Assembly (NCBI GenBank): GCA_017999915.1
Contig: JAGNKX010000017.1
Location: forward strand, 1 to 64,000
Reading direction: 5' to 3'
Source of the DNA: Spirochaetota bacterium
Lineage (GTDB): Bacteria; Spirochaetota; UBA4802; UBA5550
Length of the DNA: 64,000 bases
The notes under the pieces are model-generated. The model saw only the letters and a program-made list of their open reading frames with translations, searched no databases and had not been told where the DNA came from. The position numbers and the translations under genes were made by a program. Numbering within the stretch: position 1 is the stretch's first letter; each line of letters opens with the position of its first letter. Shown here piece by piece: positions 27,123 to 36,600 of this stretch.

Positions 27123-28465
27123 CGTATCATGTGCTCCCAGAGGGGGCCGACATGGCCCTGCTTGTGGAGGCGCGACACCAGGCGGGTGGTGCTGGCGCTG
27201 GTGGTCCCGACGAACCAGTTCTCGCGGCCCGCTGCGCGCTCCCTGACGAGGCGCATTATCTCGTCGCTCGCGATGCCGGGGGACTGATAGAAGACCGGCT
27301 CCAGCAGGTCGTCGCTTTCACGGATCTGGCCTTCCCTGACCGCTATCTCATGGAGCTTCGTGTGGGGATAGATCCGTATGCCGCAGAAGAAGAATAGAAC
27401 CGTTTTGTCAAGGCCCTCGGCGTTGTCCAGGGTTTCCCCGATGGTTTCCCTGGTCTCTCCGGGACCGCCCAGGAGAAGGTAGTGGGCCACGAAGAGGCCT
27501 GCGTCCAGGGCCGCGCGATGGGCGGCGAGAACATCCTTCACGTTGAAGGGCTTGCGGTACGAAGCGAGCATGGTGTTTGAAAGGGACTCTGTGCCGAATT
27601 CGGCGTGGGTCATGGCCGAGTCACGGAGGAGACGGTAATAACCCTCCGGCGGCATCGTCGGCGCGAGAAAGGCTCCCCAGGGAATGGAGACGCCCTTCTC
27701 TTTAAAGGCCCGGGCCACCTCGGCGCTGTGATGATAGTCGCAGTTGAAGGCGGAATCGGTTATGAAGAAATATTTTCCGCCCATGCGCTGGAGCTCCAGG
27801 GCCGTTTGAGCCACCTCGGCGGCGGGAACGGGCCGCAGGTCCGAGCCTTCAATATGGGGATAGGTGCAGTAGATGCAATTGTAGGAGCAGCCGCGTTTTG
27901 TCTGGAGGTTCAGAATTCCTCCCCGGTCGATATAGAAACGGGCGATATCGCCGCCTATGAAAGACCTCCGGAACGGCTCGTCCAGGGGGGGAGGCACCTT
28001 CTCAGCTCCGGTCCCGGTGATGACTCCCGGTATGGCCGATGCGTCGGTTCCCGCTTCAATGGCCTCCAGGAGCAGGGGAAGGCGCTCCCCTTCGCCGATG
28101 ATCCCGTAGTCCGCCTTGAGCTCCGCCATGAGCTGCTTCGGGAAAATGGTGAAGCCGCTGCCGCCCAGAATGATCGGTGATCGGGACACGGTCCGTATCT
28201 CCGCTATCTGGGTGCGGTATGTCTGGATAAAGCCCCTGGTGTCGTTGACATCGGTGTTGTCGATGTTGCGGAGGGATATCCCTATGGCGTCCGGGTTGAA
28301 TTCCCGGATCATGTCCAGGAGGGGGTCGATTTTCTTGCTGAGGTTGACATCGGCTATCCTGACCGTGTGCTTCCCTGCCAGGGCGCCGGCGACATAGTCC
28401 AGTCCCAGCGGATAGATATAATAGGGCACCCTCACGGTATTGGCGGATATGAGCAGGATCTTCAT
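27119..28465 (-). CDS. B12-binding-domain radical SAM enzyme (2)
   Basis: Cobalamin-dependent radical SAM protein of 448 residues. The N-terminal B12 fold has the usual MKILLISANT start, AIGISLRNID, IILGGSGFTIFP and GIIGEGE. The 4Fe-4S site is C193-x3-C197-x2-C200 in RGCSYNCIYC. Segments AEFGTES and LLLGGPGETRET are typical of the TIM barrel. It lies 8 bases after the ketosynthase didomain gene and overlaps the deacetylase-methyltransferase gene, so it belongs to the same operon as ACP2. Possible jobs are C-methylation or ring closure on an acyl chain or head group. Confidence 0.87.
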   Translation of the reverse strand: MKILLISANTVRVPYYIYPLGLDYVAGALAGKHTVRIADVNLSKKIDPLLDMIREFNPDAIGISLRNIDNTDVNDTRGFIQTYRTQIAEIRTVSRSPIILGGSGFTIFPKQLMAELKADYGIIGEGERLPLLLEAIEAGTDASAIPGVITGTGAEKVPPPLDEPFRRSFIGGDIARFYIDRGGILNLQTKRGCSYNCIYCTYPHIEGSDLRPVPAAEVAQTALELQRMGGKYFFITDSAFNCDYHHSAEVARAFKEKGVSIPWGAFLAPTMPPEGYYRLLRDSAMTHAEFGTESLSNTMLASYRKPFNVKDVLAAHRAALDAGLFVAHYLLLGGPGETRETIGETLDNAEGLDKTVLFFFCGIRIYPHTKLHEIAVREGQIRESDDLLEPVFYQSPGIASDEIMRLVRERAAGRENWFVGTTSASTTRLVSRLHKQGHVGPLWEHMIR

Positions 28466-28473
28466 AGGCGTTG

Positions 28474-30639
28474 TTACGCGATTATTTCAAAGGCTGTTAC
28501 GGAAGAGCCGAGACCCAGCAGAAGAATCCGCTTCCCCCCGAGGGGCAGGGCCGTCCCTGAACAGAGCGCCGCCGGGAGCGTCCCTTCCTTTGCATACTGC
28601 GTCGCCACCACGGCCGCGACAGCGGAGGCGCTGCCGAATTCGCCGAGAAGGGCCCGGTAGTCGATGACCGGGCCGGTAAAGGCGGTCGACCCCAGGAATT
28701 CATCCAGCTGCTTTTTGCACAGATCCCCGGCTGCCAGCGGCATGCCGGCGAAGACCGCGGCATAGGCTTCCTCAATCCGACCGGCGCCGCCCAGGGTCTG
28801 GACCATTGAGGGGATCGCGTCGGCAGAGGAAGATGCGTAAAAGAGGGGGGATATCCTGATGCCACCGGTTGATTCATTTTTTTGAAGTAAGAGGGCTCCG
28901 CCCCCGTCCGAGGGAGCTTCGGCGGCCTTGACCGATCCGTCAAAGAGGGACGACAGTGTCTCATGGTGTTCATCGGCGCCCATCACCAGCAGTGTCTCGC
29001 CGCTCCCGGCCGCCAGGGACGCTGCCACCAGGGCCTCCTCGAAGGAATAATCCCCGCCGGTCGTGGTTATGTTCGCGCCGGTCGCTTTCAGCCATATGGC
29101 CGCCTGCCCGGCCGGGGCGTTGTGGACCGATCCCACGAAATCGGTGGGGCTGGTGAACTGCTCGTCCGAATCGAAGAGCTTTGTCAGAAAATCATGGGTC
29201 TCCGACAGGGGGCCCCAGGCGGTGCCGAAAAAGATCGACGCCGGGTCCTGGGCCGCGCTGTTTCGCGCGTCAATGGCCAGGGCCAGGGCAAGGCGGGGAA
29301 GGCGCTTCAGGCGCCGCACCTCCCGGGCCGGCAGATTCTTTGATATGTCTCCCAGGGGAAGAATGCCGCCGCAGGCCTTCCCTTCATTGAGGCGGGCCAT
29401 GGTCAGGGCCAGGTCCCCGGCCCCGGTCACGCATGAGCCGGCGATGATCTCAAAGGAAGCAGGAGGACCGGGCTGCGGGGCCTCGCGATTTACCGCCGGA
29501 TCGCCCAGGACCAGGCAGGCGTTGTTGCCGCCGAAACCGAAGGAGTTGGATAATACCGTGCGGACCCGCGCCGTCGTCGGAGCGAGGAGCGGCCGGACCG
29601 CCAGGTCCGGATCCGGCTCGGCGCAGCCGGTGTTGGCGGGAATGAATCCTTCGCGGATCGCCATGGAACAGATGACTGCTTCAATGGCGCCGGCTGCGGC
29701 CAGGGAGTGTCCGGTGGCGCCCTTTATCGAAGAAAGGGGCGGGACAGTCCCGGCGAAGAGGGAGCCGATGGCAAGGGCCTCGGCCAGGTCATTGTCCTTC
29801 GTTCCGGTGCCGTGGAGGTTTATATAGTCGATGGCTGAAGGTCCCGCTCCGGTGTCTTTCAGGGCGCCGTCCATGGCGGAGCGGGCGCCGGCCCCTTCCG
29901 GATGGGGCGTCGCCGGATGATGGGCATCGCAGCTCAGGCCGCCGCCCAGCACCTCGGCGATGGCGTCTTCAGGCGCCGTCCCGGACGCTTCAAGGAGGAC
30001 CATGGCGGATCCCTCGGCGACGGTCATGCCGCGGCGCGACCGGTCCAGGGGCCGCGCTCCCTCCGGGTCGATGAGCTGGAGGGAGTTGAACCCGTAATAG
30101 GTGAGGCGGCAGAGGGAGTCGGCGCCGCCGGCAAGGACGCGGCGGGCCTGGCCGGTCCGGAGGAGCTCCAGGCCGAGCTTTATCGCCGCGGTCCCGGAGG
30201 AGCAGGCATTGGTGACGGTGATGATGAGGCCCCTGCAGCCCAGGGCGCCGGCGCAGTATTCAGCAACTGATGATGTGGAATGATAGCGATATGCGTCAGG
30301 GTTCTTCTCGCCTTTCTTGAGGAGCTCTTCGGTCAGGGCCATGCCGCCGGTGGTGGTGCCGATGATGACTGCATCGGGGATAATGTTTTTTCCCGCCATG
30401 GCCTCCCGCGCAGCAGCCAGGGCGAGTCTATGGGTCCGCGGAACAGCGGTGTCGCCGGGAAATCCGGTAATCTCGGCTGCGGGGTGCCGGTTGCCTTCCG
30501 AAAGGGGGAAGAGGCTGAGGGGCTTTATACCGGAGCTGTTTTTCTTCAGGGAATCGAAATTCTCCCGCACATTGTTTCCCAGTGAGCTCACGATGCCCAT
30601 GCCGGTAATGAATACGCGGATGCCCTTCAAGGCCGTCAC
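28474..30639 (-). CDS. Didomain ketosynthase: active KS3 fused to a Cys-less KS-like domain
   Basis: Protein of 721 residues. Domain 1 (about 8-380) is an active ketosynthase: Cys146 in TNACSSGT, His276 in NLHGTGT and His311 in GATGHSLA, with the C-terminal SNSFGFGGNN. Domain 2 (about 395-721) matches the short ketosynthase-like family found in aryl-polyene loci (SVHNAPAGQAA, 504-514). At the Cys position it reads TTTGGDYSFEEAL, so it cannot condense and is probably a chain-length factor-like partner. Start: GTG at 30639, overlapping the ACP2 stop as GTGA. The frame runs open further upstream through the ACP gene, but that part is antisense noise. KS and CLF partners are normally separate subunits; here they are one chain. 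Confidence 0.88.
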   Translation of the reverse strand: MTALKGIRVFITGMGIVSSLGNNVRENFDSLKKNSSGIKPLSLFPLSEGNRHPAAEITGFPGDTAVPRTHRLALAAAREAMAGKNIIPDAVIIGTTTGGMALTEELLKKGEKNPDAYRYHSTSSVAEYCAGALGCRGLIITVTNACSSGTAAIKLGLELLRTGQARRVLAGGADSLCRLTYYGFNSLQLIDPEGARPLDRSRRGMTVAEGSAMVLLEASGTAPEDAIAEVLGGGLSCDAHHPATPHPEGAGARSAMDGALKDTGAGPSAIDYINLHGTGTKDNDLAEALAIGSLFAGTVPPLSSIKGATGHSLAAAGAIEAVICSMAIREGFIPANTGCAEPDPDLAVRPLLAPTTARVRTVLSNSFGFGGNNACLVLGDPAVNREAPQPGPPASFEIIAGSCVTGAGDLALTMARLNEGKACGGILPLGDISKNLPAREVRRLKRLPRLALALAIDARNSAAQDPASIFFGTAWGPLSETHDFLTKLFDSDEQFTSPTDFVGSVHNAPAGQAAIWLKATGANITTTGGDYSFEEALVAASLAAGSGETLLVMGADEHHETLSSLFDGSVKAAEAPSDGGGALLLQKNESTGGIRISPLFYASSSADAIPSMVQTLGGAGRIEEAYAAVFAGMPLAAGDLCKKQLDEFLGSTAFTGPVIDYRALLGEFGSASAVAAVVATQYAKEGTLPAALCSGTALPLGGKRILLLGLGSSVTAFEIIA

Positions 30640-30893
30640 CCCTTGCGATTCTTCTGGATGTGTTCGGCGAGGGTCCGGAGCGTGGAGAAAACCTTCTGGC
30701 CCAGCTCCTTGTTGTCGATCTTGATGCCGTAATCCTTTTCGATCATCATGGCAAGCTCCAGAATATCGATGGAATCGATGCCGAGCTTGCCGCCCACGAG
30801 AGGCTCGTTTTCCTTGAAATCGCCCGGCGTGATATCGATCAGGTCCAGGGTTTCGATTATTTTTTCCTTGAGCTCGTTTATAAGCTGTTCCAT
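30636..30893 (-). CDS. Acyl carrier protein (ACP2)
   Basis: Acyl carrier protein of 85 residues with Ser41 in LGIDSIDIL as the phosphopantetheine site. The ATG at 30893 is preceded by GAGGAGA. Upstream in-frame starts lack the ACP fold and are rejected. Its stop overlaps the GTG of the ketosynthase didomain gene, so ACP2 and KS3 are translationally coupled and are likely working partners. Confidence 0.93.
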   Translation of the reverse strand: MEQLINELKEKIIETLDLIDITPGDFKENEPLVGGKLGIDSIDILELAMMIEKDYGIKIDNKELGQKVFSTLRTLAEHIQKNRKG

Positions 30894-31109
30894 ATGTCTC
30901 CTCTCGGGCATGTCGGTCATGGGCCGTCTCATCGCACCGGATACTATTCGATTGCAAGCCATCGCGGGCGCAACGCCGGGCGGAAATAATCGGGCTTTTT
31001 AAAAGCAATATCAAGAGGATACAGTTGTTGATAACAGGTCTGTCAAGATATTTTTATTGACATTAACCCGCCGGTGACGATACGGTATCATGCCATAGCC
31101 GGATCGGAC
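30894..31109. promoter_or_regulatory. Divergent promoter region between the ACP2 operon and the dehydratase-ketoreductase operon
   Basis: A 216-base gap between divergent operons. On the minus strand TTGACA and, 17 bases on, TGTATC could drive ACP2. On the plus strand TTGATA (about 31028) with a T-rich stretch 17 bases on could drive the dehydratase. The two overlap around 31020-31060, so one regulator could set both. The -10 matches are poor and the assignment is tentative. Confidence 0.35.
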
Positions 31110-31535
31110 ATGCCCATGTATTCAATAGAACAAATGATCCCCCATCGCGGCACCATGAAGCTCGTGCAGGAGATAGTCGAGATCGGCGATAGCCGGTGTG
31201 TCACCGCCTCAACCGTCTCGCCGGACTGGCCTACCTTCGACAACGGGAGCGTCAGTCCCATTGTCCTGATCGAGCTGGCGGCACAGACGACGGGCGTGAA
31301 CATCGGCTGGCAGGAGCTTCACAGCGACAGGCCATCGGGGAGAGTGGGCTGGCTGGTGGGAGTAAAGAGGGCGGAGTTTTATATCGACCGGATACCGGTG
31401 AATACGAGGATCCTGACGATAATCGAGCAGGGCCCCAGCGAGGGCACCTACGCGGTGATTGCGGGACGGGCCAAAGTTGATTCGGAGCTCATCGGCGAAA
31501 TGGAACTCCAGGTCTTCCGCCCCGAAGAGGCATAA
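31110..31535 (+). CDS. ApeP-like 3-hydroxyacyl-ACP dehydratase
   Basis: Hot-dog dehydratase of about 141 residues. The segments IEQMIPHRGTMKLVQEI (His12) and PIVLIELAAQTTG (Glu55) are typical of the ApeP-type dehydratases of aryl-polyene systems. An in-frame GTG at 31074 would add 12 residues; the ATG at 31110 starts nearer the family's beginning and is chosen with moderate certainty. It starts the plus-strand operon dehydratase, ketoreductase, LolA-like, lipoprotein, divergent from ACP2. Confidence 0.82.
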   Translation: MPMYSIEQMIPHRGTMKLVQEIVEIGDSRCVTASTVSPDWPTFDNGSVSPIVLIELAAQTTGVNIGWQELHSDRPSGRVGWLVGVKRAEFYIDRIPVNTRILTIIEQGPSEGTYAVIAGRAKVDSELIGEMELQVFRPEEA

Positions 31536-31557
31536 AATTGGAAAAAGGGACATTTAC

Positions 31558-32295
31558 ATGAGCGAACCAACGGGAAGGAGAATAGCCATCGTCACCGGCG
31601 GGAGCCGGGGCATCGGCAGGGCCATTGCCGTCGAGCTGGGCCGGGACGGCTGCTATGTCATCGTTAATTACCGATCCAACGACGAGGCCGCAGCGGAGAC
31701 CCTGGCCATGATCAGGGCGGCCGGCGGCGACGGCGAGACGGTCAGGTTCGATGTCGCCGATTCTGCCGAGGCTGAAAAGGCCGTGAACGACATAGTAAGC
31801 CGCTTTCCCGCCATCGATATCCTCGTCAACAACGCGGGGATCACCGCGGACAACCTTTTTCTCATGATGTCCGAGGCCGAGTGGGATTCGGTCATTGACA
31901 CGACCCTGAAGGGGTTTTACAACATGACCAAGCCCGTGATGAGAAGAATGCTCCGCAACAAGAAGGGGTCCGTCGTGTCAATCGCCTCGGTGGCCGGCAT
32001 CATGGGCAACAAGGGGCAGGCGAACTACTCCGCGGCCAAGGCGGGCCTCATCGGCGCGAGCCGCTCCATCGCCTCGGAGATAGCGAAAAAGGGCGTCCGC
32101 GTGAACGTCGTGGCCCCGGGACTCATTGAGACTGATATGATCAAGGACGCCCCGGTGGAGATGATAAAGAATGTCATTCCCATGGGAAGGATCGGAAAGC
32201 CGGAGGAGGTCGCGAAGGTGGTGCGCTTCCTCTGCTCCGACGACGCGTCGTACATCACCGGGCAGGTGATATCGGTCAACGGCGGGATGATGTAA
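31558..32295 (+). CDS. fabG: 3-oxoacyl-ACP reductase (ketoreductase)
   Basis: Short-chain dehydrogenase of 245 residues that reduces the beta-keto group after each condensation. Seen: the NAD(P) motif TGGSRGIG (13-20), NNAG (91-94), the catalytic Ser144, Tyr157 and Lys161 (YSAAK) and the closing SVNGGMM. The frame is open upstream, but ATG 31558 gives the correct N terminus. It could be the general FabG or a cluster-specific one (ApeQ-like). Its position between the dehydratase and the LolA-like gene favours the cluster. A long perfect palindrome follows the stop. Confidence 0.92.
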   Translation: MSEPTGRRIAIVTGGSRGIGRAIAVELGRDGCYVIVNYRSNDEAAAETLAMIRAAGGDGETVRFDVADSAEAEKAVNDIVSRFPAIDILVNNAGITADNLFLMMSEAEWDSVIDTTLKGFYNMTKPVMRRMLRNKKGSVVSIASVAGIMGNKGQANYSAAKAGLIGASRSIASEIAKKGVRVNVVAPGLIETDMIKDAPVEMIKNVIPMGRIGKPEEVAKVVRFLCSDDASYITGQVISVNGGMM

Positions 32296-32297
32296 AT

Positions 32298-32343
32298 GCG
32301 ATTCTGATAGGGTGCGGTTTAAACCGCACCCTATCAGAATCGC
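32298..32343. repeat. 46-bp perfect palindrome with no loop
   Basis: The 23 bases at 32298-32320 are the exact reverse complement of 32321-32343; the centre reads GGTTTAAACC. It starts 2 bases after the ketoreductase stop codon and ends 13 bases before the LolA-like ATG. No T-run follows, so it is not a standard terminator. In RNA it would form a 20-bp or longer hairpin just upstream of the LolA ribosome site, which could set the expression ratio within the operon. It could also be a mobile palindromic element. Confidence 0.9.
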
Positions 32344-32356
32344 TAAAAAGGTGTAT

Positions 32357-32980
32357 ATGATGAAACGGAATAATATCACAATTATCGCTCGGACGACAGC
32401 CGTCATCGGCATCTCCCTCTCGCTCCTCTCCTGGGGCGACTCCTGGGACCAGATCAGGAAGACCGCGAAGGACATAACCTCCGTGGAGGCCGAGTTTGTC
32501 CAGAAAAAGCACATGGCCATTCTGGCGAAGCCGCTGGTGTCGAAGGGAAAGCTCTGCTTCCAGGTGCCCCGGTCGCTTCGCTGGGAGTACCTGTCCCCGG
32601 TGAACAGCGTTCTATTGATGCACGGCGGGACCGTCACCCGCTACGTGAAGAAGGACGGCGTCGTCACCAGGGACTCGTCGGCGCGGCTCCAGTCGATGCA
32701 GATCGTCCTCCAGGAGATAACCATGTGGATGAAGGGCAATTTTGACGCGAACCCGGCCTTCAGGCCGGAGCTCAGGCCCGGGCGGATCATCATGCTCACG
32801 CCGAAGGAGAAATCGATGGCGGATATCATCCAGCGCATAGAGCTGAAGCTCTCCGACCGGCCCGGCGTCATCCAGTCGGTGCGGATTTATGAGAACGAGA
32901 AATCCTTCACGGTGATCGACTTTATCAAGGTCAGGATGAACGAGAAAATCCCCGAATCGTTATTCAAGAGCCTGCAATGA
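32357..32980 (+). CDS. LolA-like periplasmic lipoprotein/lipid carrier
   Basis: Exported protein of 207 residues. A signal peptide (ITIIARTTAVIGISLSLL) leads to a LolA-type domain: SVEAEFVQKKHM, GKLCFQVPRSLRWEYLSP and the later GRIIMLTPKEK. LolA-like proteins of aryl-polyene loci (ApeG-like position) are thought to ferry the lipid or polyene to the outer membrane. Starts at 32357 and 32360 are both possible. Its end overlaps the following lipoprotein start by ATGA. An MMPL-type exporter, the usual partner, is not in the window; an ABC exporter lies at 43.5-45.7 kb. Confidence 0.8.
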   Translation: MMKRNNITIIARTTAVIGISLSLLSWGDSWDQIRKTAKDITSVEAEFVQKKHMAILAKPLVSKGKLCFQVPRSLRWEYLSPVNSVLLMHGGTVTRYVKKDGVVTRDSSARLQSMQIVLQEITMWMKGNFDANPAFRPELRPGRIIMLTPKEKSMADIIQRIELKLSDRPGVIQSVRIYENEKSFTVIDFIKVRMNEKIPESLFKSLQ

Positions 32981-33624
32981 AAGCCGCGGCGGTAATATTT
33001 GCCTGCGCCTGCATCCTCTCCTGCGCGGGCCTTCCCCGTATAATCCCCGCCGGCGCGTCGGAGGCGGGTGATCTGCAGCGTATGGCCAGGGCGCCCTTCC
33101 TGGAAGGGGAATGGCGGGTCGTTCACTCCATACAGGGGAGGCTGCCCGGCGGTTCCACCGCGGACATGATCGGCGTCACCGTCGCCTCATCCCGAACGGG
33201 GAAGCTCCGCAGCACCCTCATGTCCATAGAGGGCCTGGTCTTCCTCGACGCGGAATACGGGTCGAGGCTTGTCATCAACCGGGGCATCGGTCCCCTTGGC
33301 CGTCCCGACCTGGTGACGGGAATGATGCGGGACATCCGGCTTATACTTTTTGCGCCGTCGGGGGCTGCCGTGGAAACGGGCGCCCTTGCCGGCCGGGGCC
33401 GCGCCTGCCGGTACCGATCGGAAGATGGCTCGGTCTATGTCATCCTCAACAATGACGGAACCATTGAAATCAGGTCCTATGACGGATCATCGAAGCTCCT
33501 GCGCACGGTGAGGTTTCTGAAGCGGCGCTCCGACGGGATTCCTTCCCGCGTTTACCTTGAATCGGCCGGCATCGTGGGCTACTCCCTCAGCCTTGACTTG
33601 ATCGAAGCGGAAAAAATTCGATAG
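32977..33624 (+). CDS. Putative outer-membrane lipoprotein following LolA
   Basis: Protein of 215 residues with a lipoprotein signal (lipobox ILSC, lipid Cys at 15-16) or a plain signal peptide ending near ASEA. Domain content was not recognised. The position right after the LolA-like gene, with a 4-base overlap, parallels the small lipoprotein (DUF3261-type) of aryl-polyene loci. I see no clear DUF3261 motif, so I name it only by position. It would receive cargo from the LolA-like carrier (inference). Confidence 0.65.
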   Translation: MKAAAVIFACACILSCAGLPRIIPAGASEAGDLQRMARAPFLEGEWRVVHSIQGRLPGGSTADMIGVTVASSRTGKLRSTLMSIEGLVFLDAEYGSRLVINRGIGPLGRPDLVTGMMRDIRLILFAPSGAAVETGALAGRGRACRYRSEDGSVYVILNNDGTIEIRSYDGSSKLLRTVRFLKRRSDGIPSRVYLESAGIVGYSLSLDLIEAEKIR

Positions 33625-33694
33625 CGTCCATTTCGGATAAAACGGTGACAGCGGACCTGGCTGCGCATCGTGCATGCGGCACAACCAGGCGGCA

Positions 33695-36600
33695 TCAGGA
33701 TTCGGAAGAAACCGACGCCCGCACCTGAAACACGGTTTCCCTGCCGCGTTCGAGCGTAAGGGTGCCCTTTAGCTGAAGGGTCAGGGTTTTCACGAGAAGC
33801 AGTCCCAGGCCGCTGGGATTATCGATGTCGAAATCGGCGGGCAAGCCTCTGCCATTGTCGGAAATGGCTAGAATGATTTCACCCTTCTGCTTTTTCAGAT
33901 TGATCCGGATGGTGCCGGCGCCGCCCTCCGGGAAGGCATACTTGTAGGAATTCGTCAGCAGTTCGTTCGCGATGAGGCCCCAGGCGGCAGCGTTTTTCGC
34001 GTTCACCCGCAGCCGTTCGAGCTCTTCTTCGATCCGTATGCTAGATGAGGCCGTGCCGTAGGAACCGCTGAGGAGATTTATGATGGATTTCAGGTAATCT
34101 CCGAGGTCTACTTCCTTGAACGTGTCAGATTGAAAAAGCAACGCATAGAGGCTGGAAAGCGATTCTATCCTTCCCTTGATGTTATCAAGGACTCCGGCCA
34201 GGTCCTTGTCCCTGAACCGTTCGATTTCCAGGTTGATGATGCTGGTTATAAGTGCCAGGCTGTTTTTCATGCGGTGCTGCAGCTCCCGGAGGAGCGCCTC
34301 CTTTTCGGTGACGGTTTTTCCAAGCGCCTCCTGGATGGCTTTTAGTATCGTTATATCGGTATGGGTCCCGATCACCCTGAGCGGCTTGCCTTCCGGGGTG
34401 CGGCTGATGACCTTACCGCGGTCCAGTATCCATTTGTACTCCCCGTTCTTGCATTTCATGCGGTGCTCGCTCGTGTATACCGGGATCACTCCTTCAAAGT
34501 GCTTGTTTATCTCCCCATGCACGCGGTCCCTGTCGTCGGGGTGCACGCGGCTCTCCCATTCGGAGAGGGTGTCTCCTATCTCATTGGTATCATAGCCGAG
34601 CATCGCTTTCCACTGGCGCGAGAAATACACTTTGTCGGTCTGTGCGTTCCAGTCCCACAGGCCATCCCCGGAACCTTCCAGGGCGAACTGCCACCGTTCC
34701 TCGCTTTCCCGCAGGGCTTCCTCCGCCTGCTTGCGCTCGGTAATATCCGTCGAAATGCCGCACAGGGCGTATATGGCGCCGCCGGAGTCGCGGAGCGGGA
34801 TCTTAACGGTCCAGTAGGTGCGGCGCCTGGTGCCGCCGGGGGATGCGAGGTTCGTCTCCTCCCGTGTAACCGTTTCCCCCTCTTCTATGACGCGCCTGTC
34901 GCTTATCATTATTTCGGGAATGGAATCGGCGGAAAAGAACTCGGCGTCGGTCCTGCCGATGATATCGGGCAGGTCCCGTCCGAAAAGCTCGCAGCATTTT
35001 TTGTTCGCAAAGGTGTACCGGTAGGAGGTGTCTTTCATGAAGATATAGGCGCCGACGTTATCGTAAACGGTATTCAACAGCCGCTGGTTGTCCAGGAGCG
35101 CCTTTTCGGTCTTCTTTCGATCGGTTATATCGGTAAATGCCGCAGCCATGAGGCGGTCGCCTATCCGGAATGCCAGCACGTCGAAGGCCCCCCGTATTTC
35201 GTTTTCATCGTAGTCGATCTGCTCGGTATGCCAGGACACGCCCTTTTCGGCCGCCTCGCGGTAGCGCCGGGGCGCTTCGGTTGCGGTCAGTGCGGGAAAG
35301 GCTTCTTCAATGGTTTTTCCGATGAATATGCTGTTGTCGACGCCGAGGATACTGTCCGCAGCGGGATTGGCGCCGTCGAAGACCAGGCGGCCGTCCGCTT
35401 CAAGACGGTACAGGTGAATCCCTATGGGGATTGAATGAATAACCCGGCGATATCTGTTTTCACTCTCGTTCAATGAGCGTTCGGCGAGCTTAATTTCAGT
35501 GATGTCAGCGAGAAAACCCCGGAATCCATCAGGCTGGCCGTCCCGGTAAATGACGGAGGAATGGACCAGCGCGGGGAAGGTGGTTCCGTCCTTTTTCTGC
35601 GCCATGTATTCATTGAGGCTGAGGTGCTCGCCCTGCAGGATCCTGGCAATTTTTTCGATCGCCTGTTTCTGGCTCCGGGGGGCTATGATGGAAAGGACAT
35701 TCAGTCCCCTGTCTATATCGCCCTGGGTATAGCCGAATTGTTCCAGGCCGGTCTGATTGACATAGGTGATCCTGCCCTGCCGGTCCGCTTCATAAACCGT
35801 TTCAGGCAGAAACCGGACAAGGTCGCTGAAGCGCTCCTCGCTCCTTTTGAGTTGTTCCTCCATTCTTGCGCGATCAGTGATGTCGATGATGGTCCCCAGG
35901 CTATTTGCCGATCCCGGTATCATGGCAACGTTCATGTAAAAATCCCTGACCTCTCCGGAACGCATCCTGGCCTTGAATTCATAGGCTTGAGGGGGGTTGC
36001 CGGATTCTTTAATGCGCTGGAGGTGGTACGCCTTCATTTTCTCGACATATTCATCCAGTATGAAGGAGGTCCAGCTCATCCGGCCTTCCATTTCTTCCCG
36101 GGAGTAGCCGATCAGTTTTACGAAATTGGAATTGGCGAGGAGGATCGTGGTGTCGGCGGCTGCGATGATGTTGGCCGTGGCGGAATTCTCGAAGAGGGTG
36201 CGGTACAGTTCCTCGCTTTCCCTGAGAGCGTCCTCGACGCGTTTGCGTTCGGTAATGTCGGTCAGGACGCCTTCCACTCCGATTATGGTTCCGTTTCTGT
36301 CGCGGTAAAACTGGGAGTTGACCAGTACGTTAACGGGCGCCCCGTTGTCCACCCGCCTGAGTGTCGCCTCGTATTGCTTGTAGGTCCCCCGCTCTTTCAG
36401 AATCTCGCCTTGTTTGACGGATTCTTCGGGATTGATATAGAAGTCCTTTAAATTCTTTCCTATCATCCATTCCACCGATGGACAGCCGAGAATGACCGCG
36501 GCGGATGGCGTGGCAAAAGTGATCCTGCCTTTCAGGTCGCAGCGGTACATGACGTCCTGCATGTTGTCGACCAGGGTGCGATATTGCTCCTCGCTCTCTT

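Noticed and set aside
30640-31014. N-terminal extension of the ketosynthase didomain through the ACP2 gene
   Set aside because: The extension is out of frame over ACP2 and Arg/Gly-rich; the GTG at 30639 gives a normal KS start.
34361-35434. Plus-strand frame of 357 codons over the PAS kinase
   Set aside because: It is antisense to well-defined PAS domains and shows no fold or ribosome site.
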